Origin: Acetobacterium paludosum
Lineage (GTDB): Bacteria > Bacillota > Clostridia > Eubacteriales > Eubacteriaceae
Direction: 5' to 3'
NCBI RefSeq assembly: GCF_008086595.1
Contig: NZ_RXYA01000009.1
Span: 62,001-126,000, forward strand
DNA length: 64,000 nt
Below the pieces are notes generated by a model. It had not been told where the DNA came from and made no database searches. It was given only the letters and a program-made list of their open reading frames with translations. The number at the start of each line of letters is the position of its first letter. Within the stretch, counting starts at the first letter, position 1. Positions 26,860 to 35,065 of this stretch are shown here, piece after piece. Both the position numbers and the translations under genes were made by a program.

Positions 26860-29544
26860 TTATTCTTTTGAGAAAACCGCGTGCAGGGATTTTTTCGTGT
26901 TCTTGACGGCAATTCGGCCCTGACGCTTGATTGCATGCTTGATCACCGCCGGTTTCATGGCCTTCAGCTCCAGTCCCGGCTGGTCGTATTTGCGGACCAG
27001 GGAAATGGCGTCAAACTTGCATTTGGTGGTGCAGACGCCGCAACCAACACACTGATACTGATCGACAAAAGTGGCGCCGCAACCAAGACAGCGTTCGGTT
27101 TCCTGCTGAATCTGGGCGGCGGTAAAGGTGACGCGGAGATCGTCAAAGGTCTCCTTCGAGCGGCTGCCGTCGACATGCAGGGCCCGCTGCCGGGGCAGCC
27201 GGTCATAGCCCGCCATGTTCAGGTTGGCTGTATCCAGAGCGTGGTATTCCCGCTCCCGGGCGATTGCCAGGTTGTCGCCGTGCACGTAGCGGTGAATCGA
27301 AACCGCCCCCTGTTTGCCCAGGGCGATGGCGTCAATGGCAAATTTGGGACCGGTCAGGGCATCCCCGCCGACAAACACATCGGCTTCGCCGGTCTGGTAG
27401 GTCAGCGGATCGGCTTTGGCGGTCCGGTTGGGATTCAGTTCAATCGTGGTGCCATCCAGCAATCCGCCCCAGTCCAGTCCCTGTCCGACTGAAATCAGGA
27501 CCTGTTCCGCTTCCACAATCCGGGTCTCCTGTTCATCAAACTGCGGATTGAAGCGGCCGCTATCATCGCTAACGGACAAACATTTTTTGAATTCCACCCC
27601 GACGACCCGGCCGTTTTCCTGGAGGATTCGTTTGGGCCCCCAGGAATTGCTGATCGCGATGCCTTCGGACAAGGCTTCGGCGATTTCTTCATCCAGCGCC
27701 GGCATGCAGGCCCGGCTTTCCAGACTGAACAGCTCGATGGTGGTGGCGCCGCTGCGCTCGGCCGTCCTGGCCACGTCGATGGCCACATTGCCGCCGCCGA
27801 TGACGATGGTCCGGCCGGTAAGTTTCAGCTCCTCACCGAGGCTGACTTGGCGCAGAAAATCAACGCCGGTCATCACGCCCCTGGCCTCTTCACCCGCCAG
27901 ACCCAGATTTCTGCCGGTCTGGGCGCCGATAGCCAGATAAAAGGCTTGATAGCCTTTTTCCCGAAGCTCCGCCAGGGTGATATCCCGGCCGACCTCAACG
28001 CCGGTTTCAAATTTTACGCCCAGTTCTTTCAGGACGTCGATTTCGGCATCGACGATCTCCTTGCCCAAGCGAAAGGCGGGAATGCCGAGCATCAGCATGC
28101 CGCCAAGCTTCGGCTGCTTTTCAAAGACGGTGACCGGGTAGCCGTCAACCGCCAGATAATAGGCACAGGACAGTCCGGCGGGACCGGCGCCGATAACGGC
28201 AATTTTTTCGGACCGCGGGGCGCGCTGTTCCGGCACAAAGCGGTGCGCGGCCTGCAGATCCTGTTCGGCGATGAATTTCTTGACCTCATCGACGGCCAGG
28301 GCTTCGTCGAGACTGCCCCGGGTACAGGCGGATTCGCACTTGCGCGGACAGATACGGCCGCAGACAGCCGGGAAAGGATTTTCCTGCTTGATCAGCTCCA
28401 GCGCTTCCCGATACCGTCCCTGGGCAGCCATCTTGATGTAGCCCTGGACGGCGATGTGGGCCGGGCATTCGGATTTGCAGGGGCTGGTTCCGCTGTCCTC
28501 AACAAAGATGCGATGGCGGTAGTCGTAATTCCATTTGTCCATGCCCCACTGGGTATCATAGGGGGTATCCTTTTCTTCGGGAAGCGGCAGTGGGTTGAGC
28601 GTGCATAAATTCTGTCCCAATGTCGCCGCACCGGCCTGACAGTTTTCCACGCATTCGCCACAGGCGACGCATTTGTCCTTGTCCACCTGGGCCACGTAGT
28701 TCGACCGTGACCAGTCAGGATTTCGGTAGAAGGTGGTGTTGCGCAACCCGAAGCAGGAACAGCCGCAGCAGTTGCAGATGGCCAGGGCCTGGCCCGGTCC
28801 CGACAGGTTGGGGATGGAATGCACCAGCCCTTCCTTTTCGGCCTGATCGCAGATCGCAAAGGCCTGTTCTCTTGTGATTTTTCGGCCTTTGCCGGTGCGG
28901 ATATAGTATTCCGCCGCCGGCCCGACCTGAATGCACATGTCTTCGATGGTATGGCCGCAGCCTTCCCCGATCGAGCGCATCGAGGTTCGACAGGCGCAAT
29001 CCGCGGAAGAAAAAACATCGTGATTGTTCAGAATGTGAGAAATTTCCTCATAGCTGGCGCGTTTCGTGTCCCCGTCGATGGCGCTTTCGATCGGGATCAC
29101 CCGCATGACGCCGGACCCCACCGGAATGTTTCCGGCCATCAGCGCCCCGAGTTTCCTTGTGTATTCTTCAAAGCAGGCGGCGATGTCCGGATATTTCGCG
29201 ACGTTTTCCTTGTTGACCACCATGTATTCCATGATCCCCGGCACAAACAGTTCCAGGCAGTATTGATCGACGCCGTCTATTTTTTCGACCTTGACGGATC
29301 CGTCCACGGCCATTTTGTACAGTATTTTCTCGACGTCAGCGACGGGCTGGCCGCACAGCCTGGCGACTTCCCCAACGGTTTTGTATTGGCGGATTTCCAA
29401 CTTCAGCGCAACTTCCGCCTCTTCGTCCGAGGTGACGGGCTCCAGAATCCGATATTCCGGATCAGTTGGTTTCACTTTGACGATGCCGCCGGTAATTCCG
29501 GCGGCTATTTTATTGGCCAGTTCAAGCACCTTTTTCTTAACCAT
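26860..29544 (-). CDS. Multi-[4Fe-4S] FAD/NAD(P)-dependent oxidoreductase
   Basis: This 894-residue protein has an N-terminal helical domain and a Cys-rich region (C183, C185, C196, C204, then NCCGCSC at 258-264). A ferredoxin motif CVACGECVENC lies at 292-302. The central part is a GltD/NfnB-like module: the Fe-S lead (CGRICPRKCESAC), an FAD dinucleotide fold (GAGPAG, 452-457) and an NAD(P) fold (VIGGGNVAID). The C-terminus has another cysteine-rich ferredoxin-like stretch (CLGCGA, CVGCGVCTTKC). GltD-like modules move electrons between NAD(P)H and Fe-S clusters. The extra N-terminal cysteine domain suggests a ferredoxin or Fe-S partner, or a dedicated substrate site. It sits between hypB and hypA, each gap filled by a MITE-like repeat. 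The true electron acceptor is unknown. Confidence 0.88.
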   Translation of the reverse strand: MVKKKVLELANKIAAGITGGIVKVKPTDPEYRILEPVTSDEEAEVALKLEIRQYKTVGEVARLCGQPVADVEKILYKMAVDGSVKVEKIDGVDQYCLELFVPGIMEYMVVNKENVAKYPDIAACFEEYTRKLGALMAGNIPVGSGVMRVIPIESAIDGDTKRASYEEISHILNNHDVFSSADCACRTSMRSIGEGCGHTIEDMCIQVGPAAEYYIRTGKGRKITREQAFAICDQAEKEGLVHSIPNLSGPGQALAICNCCGCSCFGLRNTTFYRNPDWSRSNYVAQVDKDKCVACGECVENCQAGAATLGQNLCTLNPLPLPEEKDTPYDTQWGMDKWNYDYRHRIFVEDSGTSPCKSECPAHIAVQGYIKMAAQGRYREALELIKQENPFPAVCGRICPRKCESACTRGSLDEALAVDEVKKFIAEQDLQAAHRFVPEQRAPRSEKIAVIGAGPAGLSCAYYLAVDGYPVTVFEKQPKLGGMLMLGIPAFRLGKEIVDAEIDVLKELGVKFETGVEVGRDITLAELREKGYQAFYLAIGAQTGRNLGLAGEEARGVMTGVDFLRQVSLGEELKLTGRTIVIGGGNVAIDVARTAERSGATTIELFSLESRACMPALDEEIAEALSEGIAISNSWGPKRILQENGRVVGVEFKKCLSVSDDSGRFNPQFDEQETRIVEAEQVLISVGQGLDWGGLLDGTTIELNPNRTAKADPLTYQTGEADVFVGGDALTGPKFAIDAIALGKQGAVSIHRYVHGDNLAIAREREYHALDTANLNMAGYDRLPRQRALHVDGSRSKETFDDLRVTFTAAQIQQETERCLGCGATFVDQYQCVGCGVCTTKCKFDAISLVRKYDQPGLELKAMKPAVIKHAIKRQGRIAVKNTKKSLHAVFSKE

Positions 29545-29605
29545 TTCATTTCCTCCTATTTTATTAAATCAAGTGATTTCTAAATTCAAAAGAATCGAAC
29601 AAAGG

Positions 29606-29714
29606 TTGCTTTGATGTCAGTTTCACAAACGCTTTTGTAACGTGCAGGCGAACAGTTCGGAGAACTGTCCGCCGTGCAGTGTAAAAAGTGTTTCGTGTAA
29701 ACTGGCAGCGAAGC
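29606..29714. repeat. MITE-like palindromic repeat (element B)
   Basis: The ends TTTGATGTCAGTTTCAC and GTAAACTGGCAGCGAAGC are imperfectly complementary. The core GGCGAACAGTTC/GAACTGTCCGCC (29647-29673) is shared with elements A and C. It lies between hypB and the oxidoreductase gene. Confidence 0.65.
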
Positions 29715-29763
29715 TCATGGCCGTCTCGCAACGAGCCCCTTTACTGTCAATCCCATAATGCGG

Positions 29764-30435
29764 CTAATTCCCATTCCAGTTTCTGACTTCGGTTCGCAGC
29801 CAGTCTGCCCATTCGCCGATGCCGGCCCCTGTTTTGGCGGAGATCGGAATCACTGTGATCCCCGGGTTGAGTTTGGTCACCCGTTCCTTCACCGCTTCAA
29901 AATCAAAGTCGAAATAAGCCCCGACGTCAATCTTGTTGATCAGCAGCACGTCGACAATCGAAAACATCAGCGGGTATTTGAGGGGCTTGTCGTCCCCTTC
30001 CGGTACGCTTAAAATCATCGCGTTTTTCACGGCGCCGGTGTCAAACTCCGCCGGACAGACCAGATTGCCGACATTTTCCAGAATGGCTAAATCTATGCCG
30101 GCGGTCCCGAGCCCCAGCAGTCCCTGGCGGGTCATCTCGGCATCGAGATGACACATCCCCCCGGTGTGCAGCTGGATGACTTTGGTACCGGTCCCGGAAA
30201 CGGTCCGGGCATCCACATCGGAGTCGATATCCGCCTCGAGAATGCCGATTATCATTTCATCTTTTAACGCCTCGATGGTTCTTAACACCGTGGTGGTTTT
30301 CCCCGACCCCGGGGACGACATCAGATTCAGTAAAAACGTCTGCTCTTTCTTGAGTTCATTTCGGAGCAGCTCCGCCTGGCGATCATTGTCGTCAAAAACA
30401 CTCTGCTTGATCTCAAGCACTTTATATACGTTCAT
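29764..30435 (-). CDS. hypB: HypB nickel-insertion GTPase
   Basis: This 223-residue SIMIBI GTPase powers nickel transfer from HypA. The P-loop is SPGSGKTT (41-48). The G-domain metal site is preserved: C95-H96 in GGMCHLD and C127 in NVGNLVCP, spaced as in E. coli HypB Cys166/His167/Cys198. The base-recognition motif is INKID. There is no N-terminal His-rich nickel-storage tail. It lies directly downstream of the DUF5692-like gene and upstream of the Fe-S flavoprotein, all leftward. Confidence 0.94.
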   Translation of the reverse strand: MNVYKVLEIKQSVFDDNDRQAELLRNELKKEQTFLLNLMSSPGSGKTTTVLRTIEALKDEMIIGILEADIDSDVDARTVSGTGTKVIQLHTGGMCHLDAEMTRQGLLGLGTAGIDLAILENVGNLVCPAEFDTGAVKNAMILSVPEGDDKPLKYPLMFSIVDVLLINKIDVGAYFDFDFEAVKERVTKLNPGITVIPISAKTGAGIGEWADWLRTEVRNWNGN

Positions 30436-30597
30436 TATTTATTTCTCCTCTGATTATATTTAATTTATGCGTCAGCCAAGCTCGCTTTTCGCTTCTTTTG
30501 AATCTTTTTTTTGTCTCGGTCTTTCATAACTTACTTTACACTATCTTATATTTAGTCAACTTCCGACCGCTCCATCCGGGCCTTGCTGTTCCTGCCG

Positions 30598-30640
30598 CCT
30601 TGACTAAGCGCCGCTGCCAATCATGGCAACCCGGCGGCTT
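30598..30640 (-). terminator. Hairpin between the DUF5692-like gene and hypB
   Basis: AAGCCGCCGGGTTGCCA pairs with TGGCAGCGGCGCTT on the minus strand right after the membrane-protein stop. The T-run is weak, so partial termination or mRNA 3'-end protection is possible. Confidence 0.4.
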
Positions 30641-31619
30641 ATTCAGCCAGCGCCTTGACTTCCTGGTATGGTTTCAAATCGGTATATAATTCGCCCAGAT
30701 AAGGATTTCTTCTGGTTTTAACAATTTTAAAGATCATGTAGCCAAAGACGCCGATATTGGCGGCTAACGACATCAAACTAAAAGCCATGAGCGGCAGCGT
30801 ATTGTAGCTGGATGCCACGGCAAACGTCCCCTGATCGATGAACGCCGGAAAAGTCTGGGCGAACATGCACCAGATCGCCAGCGTCTGAGCCCGATGCTGA
30901 AGCCAGGCGCCTTTTCCCACCGTGAAAGCACACAGCGTCGGGGCCAGCAGCAGCGCCAAACCGCAGTACCAGGCATGGCCCGGCAGACAGTTGTAGGTGT
31001 AGGCAAAATTCCACAGATCATAGGCGATGATCCAGAACCACAGCATATCCGGCCACAGCATATCCCGGCTGCCGTCTTTAGCCGTCCGCTTTTTAATGCA
31101 GATCCCCAGGAAGCCGGTAATCGTGATGATGTTCAGGATCCCCGCAATGCCATTCATGAAATTCCAGGCCCCGCCCAGGACAAACATCGCTTCGTCGGCC
31201 AGCATTCCGCCGCCGGCATACTGCGTTCCGATCTGAAAATCCCGGGACACGGCCTCTAGAATGTTGATGGCCAGAATCAGGGCCGGAAAACCGAGCACCC
31301 ATTTGATATCCGCCAGGCGCCGTTCTTTTCCGGTGGCTTTGTTCTGCCATTTGACATGGCGGATGCACCAGAAGCCGATACAGCCGGCCGTCGCAGAATA
31401 GACCTTGGCCAGATGAAACCAGTCGGTATAGGTGGTGTCCCGCAAGACCGTAAACCATAACGTCGACAGGAAAATAGGTAGAATGACAAAGCAGAAAAAG
31501 CCCACCCATTTCCACCTTCGGGCGATTTCATTGAAAGCAAAGAGGGCAATGAAGACGATTACCCAAACGCCCCAGACGCTGAATGCGGATGCCCCCGCAG
31601 CATAGTTGAAAACAAACAT
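30639..31619 (-). CDS. Multi-pass membrane protein, DUF5692-like
   Basis: This 326-residue protein has about nine hydrophobic segments starting near residue 12 (VWGVWVIVFIALFAF) and no signal peptide or known catalytic motif. It resembles the DUF5692 family, whose function is unknown; the family call rests on overall pattern and is not certain. It is preceded by a good promoter (31653-31682) and an upstream TetR-type gene, and followed by hypB. Co-location with nickel chaperones and an Fe-S flavoprotein makes it a candidate membrane partner of that redox system. Confidence 0.6.
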   Translation of the reverse strand: MFVFNYAAGASAFSVWGVWVIVFIALFAFNEIARRWKWVGFFCFVILPIFLSTLWFTVLRDTTYTDWFHLAKVYSATAGCIGFWCIRHVKWQNKATGKERRLADIKWVLGFPALILAINILEAVSRDFQIGTQYAGGGMLADEAMFVLGGAWNFMNGIAGILNIITITGFLGICIKKRTAKDGSRDMLWPDMLWFWIIAYDLWNFAYTYNCLPGHAWYCGLALLLAPTLCAFTVGKGAWLQHRAQTLAIWCMFAQTFPAFIDQGTFAVASSYNTLPLMAFSLMSLAANIGVFGYMIFKIVKTRRNPYLGELYTDLKPYQEVKALAE

Positions 31620-31652
31620 AATGTATCCTCCTTGAATGATTTGATTGCCTGC

Positions 31653-31682
31653 ATTATATAACCATTGTTAAAGTTTCTTCAA
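31653..31682 (-). promoter_or_regulatory. Promoter of the DUF5692-hypB-oxidoreductase-hypA set
   Basis: On the minus strand TTGAAG, an 18-bp spacer and a consensus TATAAT lie 34 bp upstream of the ATG at 31619. Confidence 0.6.
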
Positions 31683-31686
31683 TAGA

Positions 31687-31728
31687 CACATAAAAGGAAG
31701 TGTCGACTTAAACACTTCCTTTTATGTG
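31687..31728. promoter_or_regulatory. Perfect 17-bp inverted repeat (terminator or operator)
   Basis: CACATAAAAGGAAGTGT (31687-31703) is the exact reverse complement of 31712-31728 with an 8-bp loop. It abuts the -35 of the promoter to its left. The inner GGAAGTGT/ACACTTCC stem with TTTTATG could terminate the TetR transcript, while the position also fits a TetR operator. Confidence 0.55.
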
Positions 31729-31740
31729 ATAACTATTAAC

Positions 31741-31858
31741 CGTGCTGTGCTTGTCCGCTGCTGCTAATTATCCTGTGATGCGCGTTGAGGCGAACACTCG
31801 TTAGAGTGTCCGATCTCATGCGTGTCACGGATAATAGCAGCAGCGGACAAGCACGCCG
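31741..31858. repeat. MITE-like palindromic repeat (element C)
   Basis: Terminal inverted repeats of about 30 bp: CTTGTCCGCTGCTGC at the left and GCAGCAGCGGACAAG at the right, with flanking complementarity. The core GGCGAACACTC/GAGTGTCCGA (31789-31813) is shared with the other elements. It lies between the TetR gene and its neighbour. Confidence 0.7.
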
Positions 31859-31960
31859 ATTTTTTTTGCGATCGCCTCTGAACTATTTGTATAAATTGTA
31901 TAAACTGGCATCAAATCGGCCCTTGCTTAATGCTTTGAATTTTGGATTATTAAAAAGCTG

Positions 31961-32533
31961 CTATTTGATATCCGCGTCGACAAAGGCTTCCACCGAGCGG
32001 GGAATGCTGCCACGGATCATGATCAGCAACTTTTTGAGGATGATTTCGGGCTCTTCGGTCATACCGTCGTCGACCCAGTCGATCAGCAGCCCGTTAAAGA
32101 CATGGCGATAGAAATTGACAATGAATTTCTGATCCACTTCCTTTAACTCCACATCCAGTTCTTTGACACATTCCGCCACCACACAATCCAGCAAGCGGTT
32201 GGACAGATGCGTCAAATAGGTGTTGGCTTCCGGCCAGTAGGAGGAATGATAGATGTGCAGGATCATTTTCGCATGCCGCTTGGTATAATTCATGGTTGCC
32301 AGAAACCCACCGCCCCAGGTTTCAAAGGTGCGGTTCTGGTCAATTTCCCGGGCTAATTCTTCGTGAAAAATATATTTGAAAACGGCCATCAGATCGGAAA
32401 AGTGATTATAAAAAGTCTGTCTGTTGACGCCGCAGTGGTCACAGATTTCCTTCACCGTCACCCGGTCGATGGATTTCTGGCTGGCCAGTTCTTTGAACGA
32501 TGCAATGATCGCCTCTTTTGCATATTTTTTCAT
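31961..32533 (-). CDS. TetR/AcrR-family transcriptional regulator
   Basis: The start is set at ATG 32533 (MKKYAKEAIIASF), preceded by AAAGGAGC; a frame extension of seven codons lacks such a site. The 190-residue product has an N-terminal TetR helix-turn-helix (VTVKEICDHCGVNRQTFYNHF) and a C-terminal all-helical ligand domain of the TetR_C/DhaS-like type. It is read in the same direction as the downstream nickel-chaperone set and probably regulates it, the inverted repeat at 31687-31728 being a candidate site. Ligand unknown. Confidence 0.87.
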   Translation of the reverse strand: MKKYAKEAIIASFKELASQKSIDRVTVKEICDHCGVNRQTFYNHFSDLMAVFKYIFHEELAREIDQNRTFETWGGGFLATMNYTKRHAKMILHIYHSSYWPEANTYLTHLSNRLLDCVVAECVKELDVELKEVDQKFIVNFYRHVFNGLLIDWVDDGMTEEPEIILKKLLIMIRGSIPRSVEAFVDADIK

Positions 32534-32827
32534 CCGCTGCTCCTTTGCTGCCAACGCTGGGCGTCGCTGTTGAAAATTATTGCTGCTATCATACCATGAT
32601 CGGCACGGTGTTGTCCATCTGCAAAACCAGCGTGATTGGCATTCATTTCCAAACTTTTTTATTATAAAAAATTAGTTCTTTATTATTTCAGGGTATGAAA
32701 ACATCTAGAAACCAACCTATCTGTTTATACCGTTACTTCTTGTTTTAATTTATTTGCGGCCTTGTTCATGGGTGCAAGGCCACCCACGGGCTTTATATAA
32801 CCATCTTGTCAGGAAGGAGGTGAGAAT

Positions 32828-34018
32828 ATACAGAAAAAAATACAAATTAAAAATACAAAATGGAATAAGTCTGCCAAAGCGGAACACCGATGCGAAGAAG
32901 AAAAAAAGCGCATACGTGCTGCATTTTCTAGCCCATCAGAAGTTGAAATAATTCCAGCAAAACCAAACATCAATAAAGAAGCTGGGCAAAAAATCAGAGT
33001 TGCAGCTTACTGCCGTGTCAGTACTTATGAAGATTCACAAGCAGGCAGCTTTGAATTGCAGGTTCAACACTTTCAGGAGCTGATTACCAATGCGCTTGAC
33101 TATGAATTCGTTGAAATCTATTCTGACGAAGGCATTTCAGGCACGTCAATGAGACGGCGTATTGGCTTTCAGCAGATGATCGAGGACTGCCGTGCAGGTA
33201 AAATCGATCTGATTTTAACTAAAAGTGTCAGCCGTTTTGCAAGAAACACCCGCGATTGTCTGGAGATTGTACGAACACTGAAGGCCTTGAATCCACCTGT
33301 TGGTGTCTATTTTGAAGCTGAAAATTTGAATACGATTGAGAGTAAAAATGAGTTTACACTTGGCGTTATGAGCCTTGTCGCACAGGGAGAATCAGAACAA
33401 AAAAGTGCTGCAATGATCTGGTCAATAATCGAACGCTTCAAGAAAGGTATTCCCATCATTTCTACTCATAATCTGCTTGGCTATGATAAAGATATTTTTG
33501 GAGAAATGATCATCGCCGAAGATGAAGCAGTTGTCATCCAGTACATTTATTCATGTTATCTAGATGGTTTATCGGTCCGAGAAATCGCTGAATTACTTAC
33601 AGAACAACACATTCCCACTGCAAAGGGGGGTGAAGTCTGGAACAGCAGTACTGTCCGCAATATTTTAAAAAACGAAAAATATTGCGGCGACGTTCTGATG
33701 CAAAAAACCTATACTGTGGACTGTTTTTCTCATAAAACTGTGAAAAACACCGGACAAAAGCCACAGTATCGCTTACGGAATCACCATCCCGCCATTATTT
33801 CACGAAACGAGTGGGATAAAGTTCAGAATCTGTTACAGCACCCCAGATCAAGATCACAAAAAAAGAAAAACCCGATTGAACAAAAATTTCGGGTTGCTTA
33901 TATCAAAAGCGGCAGACTAAAAGGTTTTGCGATTATTGATCCACGCTGGAATAGATCTTCTGTTGACAAATTTTTTGATGCGATCCAAATCAAACTCACA
34001 AACGAAAGGAACAAATAA
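32828..34018 (+). CDS. Large serine recombinase with apparent ATA start codon
   Basis: A resolvase-type catalytic domain (RVAAYCRVSTYEDSQ, whose Ser in CRVS is the nucleophile; DEGISGTSMRRR; LILTKSVSRFARNT) is followed by the Recombinase domain (LGYDKD, NSSTVRNILKNEKYCGDVLMQKT) and a short C-terminus. The conserved frame begins well upstream of any ATG. A strong AAGGAGGTGAG at 32813-32824 sits three bases before ATA CAG AAA AAA, giving 396 residues. Either ATA is used or the start has mutated; the first common alternative (TTG 33056) would delete the catalytic Ser. The zinc-ribbon/coiled-coil tail of long integrases is short or absent. It is translationally coupled to the next gene. Confidence 0.83.
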   Translation: MQKKIQIKNTKWNKSAKAEHRCEEEKKRIRAAFSSPSEVEIIPAKPNINKEAGQKIRVAAYCRVSTYEDSQAGSFELQVQHFQELITNALDYEFVEIYSDEGISGTSMRRRIGFQQMIEDCRAGKIDLILTKSVSRFARNTRDCLEIVRTLKALNPPVGVYFEAENLNTIESKNEFTLGVMSLVAQGESEQKSAAMIWSIIERFKKGIPIISTHNLLGYDKDIFGEMIIAEDEAVVIQYIYSCYLDGLSVREIAELLTEQHIPTAKGGEVWNSSTVRNILKNEKYCGDVLMQKTYTVDCFSHKTVKNTGQKPQYRLRNHHPAIISRNEWDKVQNLLQHPRSRSQKKKNPIEQKFRVAYIKSGRLKGFAIIDPRWNRSSVDKFFDAIQIKLTNERNK

Positions 34019-34449
34019 TGATGTTTAACGATTTTTCTAAATTCAACTTTGAAGTCATTGATGTTACTATAACTGGTGCACCCGAAATGGTAATCAACAT
34101 GAACGGTATCACTTTTTCGGCAAAGCTGTTAGAAATTCTGGGTAATCCAGACTATGTACGCCCACTGGTAGATGCACCTAAGAAAGCATTCGCCATTCAG
34201 GTTTGCAAAGAAACTGATGGCAAATCAATGAGACTCAGAAAAAATAATCATTCGGGATCATACAGCTCCTCCTGTTCTGCCGTTCGTCATACGTTACGCC
34301 ATCTTATGAAAGGCATCTGGAAAGATACGATGCGTTATCGCATATCAGGAACTTCATTTCCCGAAGATAAAGCTGTCGTTTTTGACTTGTCAAAAGCAGA
34401 TGAACTACCACCATTTCATTCTGGAAAGAAGAAAATATCTAAACTTTAG
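34018..34449 (+). CDS. Small protein coupled to the recombinase
   Basis: This 143-residue product is unrecognised. Its ATG overlaps the recombinase stop (TAATG), so translation is coupled. It is mostly soluble, with a basic central part (SMRLRKNNHSGS) and SAVRHTLRHLMKGIWKD helix. Similar two-gene arrangements accompany serine recombinases in small clostridial elements, so an accessory or excision role is possible but unproven. Confidence 0.65.
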   Translation: MMFNDFSKFNFEVIDVTITGAPEMVINMNGITFSAKLLEILGNPDYVRPLVDAPKKAFAIQVCKETDGKSMRLRKNNHSGSYSSSCSAVRHTLRHLMKGIWKDTMRYRISGTSFPEDKAVVFDLSKADELPPFHSGKKKISKL

Positions 34450-34651
34450 ACAATTGTATTTAAGCTCGACTACCAGCCAACTGGTACTATTTCAAAATAA
34501 AGCACAACTTAAAACGGGGATTTTACTGAGAAGCTTTGCATTCTGCTCTCAGAGTTATCAGGGAATTCCTCCCTGACATTGTTTGGAGCACGGCAGGTCT
34601 AAATGCAATTTCAAACAAATTTTATCAGTAATTTTACAACCCTAAATCGGC

Positions 34652-34680
34652 CCGGAATCTCACTTCTCCGGGCCGATTCC
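34652..34680 (+). terminator. Hairpin at the right side of the recombinase element
   Basis: ATCGGCCCGGA pairs with TCCGGGCCGAT around a short loop. It lies between the recombinase partner and the CobW remnant and may end the element's transcript. Confidence 0.55.
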
Positions 34681-34703
34681 TGATAACTCAAAATTTCTGA
34701 TAA

Positions 34704-35048
34704 CCATTTAGCGAAATTTCCATTATAACTGATGCTATCGAGGATCTTAAAAATAATCAAGGCGTTGAAATTATTATTGCCGAACCTGTTGGTAGTTGTA
34801 CGGATCTTTCAGCGACCATCAACCAACCATTAAAGGAAAAGTTTAATGAACAATTAATTATTGCGCCGTTAACCGTATTGGTAGATCCGATGAAGTTGAT
34901 GGATATACTAAATGAAACACCTACAGAACTCCACAAAAGTTCGGAGTATATCTTGAAAAAGCAACTTGAAGAAGCTGATATTATTGTGATTAACAAATTA
35001 GATCTTTTAGTAACAGAAACTTTGGAAAGCGACAGCTATTATACTTGA
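34704..35048 (+). pseudogene. CobW/HypB-type GTPase remnant
   Basis: The frame (stop TGA at 35046) lacks a start and encodes the middle of a CobW-type metallochaperone GTPase: VEIIIAEPVGSCTDLSATI (family switch region), then LTVLVDPMKLMDIL and IIVINKLDLL (guanine-specificity motif). The P-loop half and the C-terminal domain are gone. The left edge sits beside the recombinase element, which may have removed the 5' half. CobW relatives work in cobalt/corrinoid or nickel metabolism, fitting the adjacent chelatase operon. Confidence 0.75.
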
Positions 35049-35065
35049 GCTGATTTCAATTAATT

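Noticed and set aside
32758-32781. Short GGCCTTG/CAAGGCC hairpin before the recombinase as an attachment site
   Set aside because: No matching copy was found at the right side of the element, so an att pair cannot be supported.
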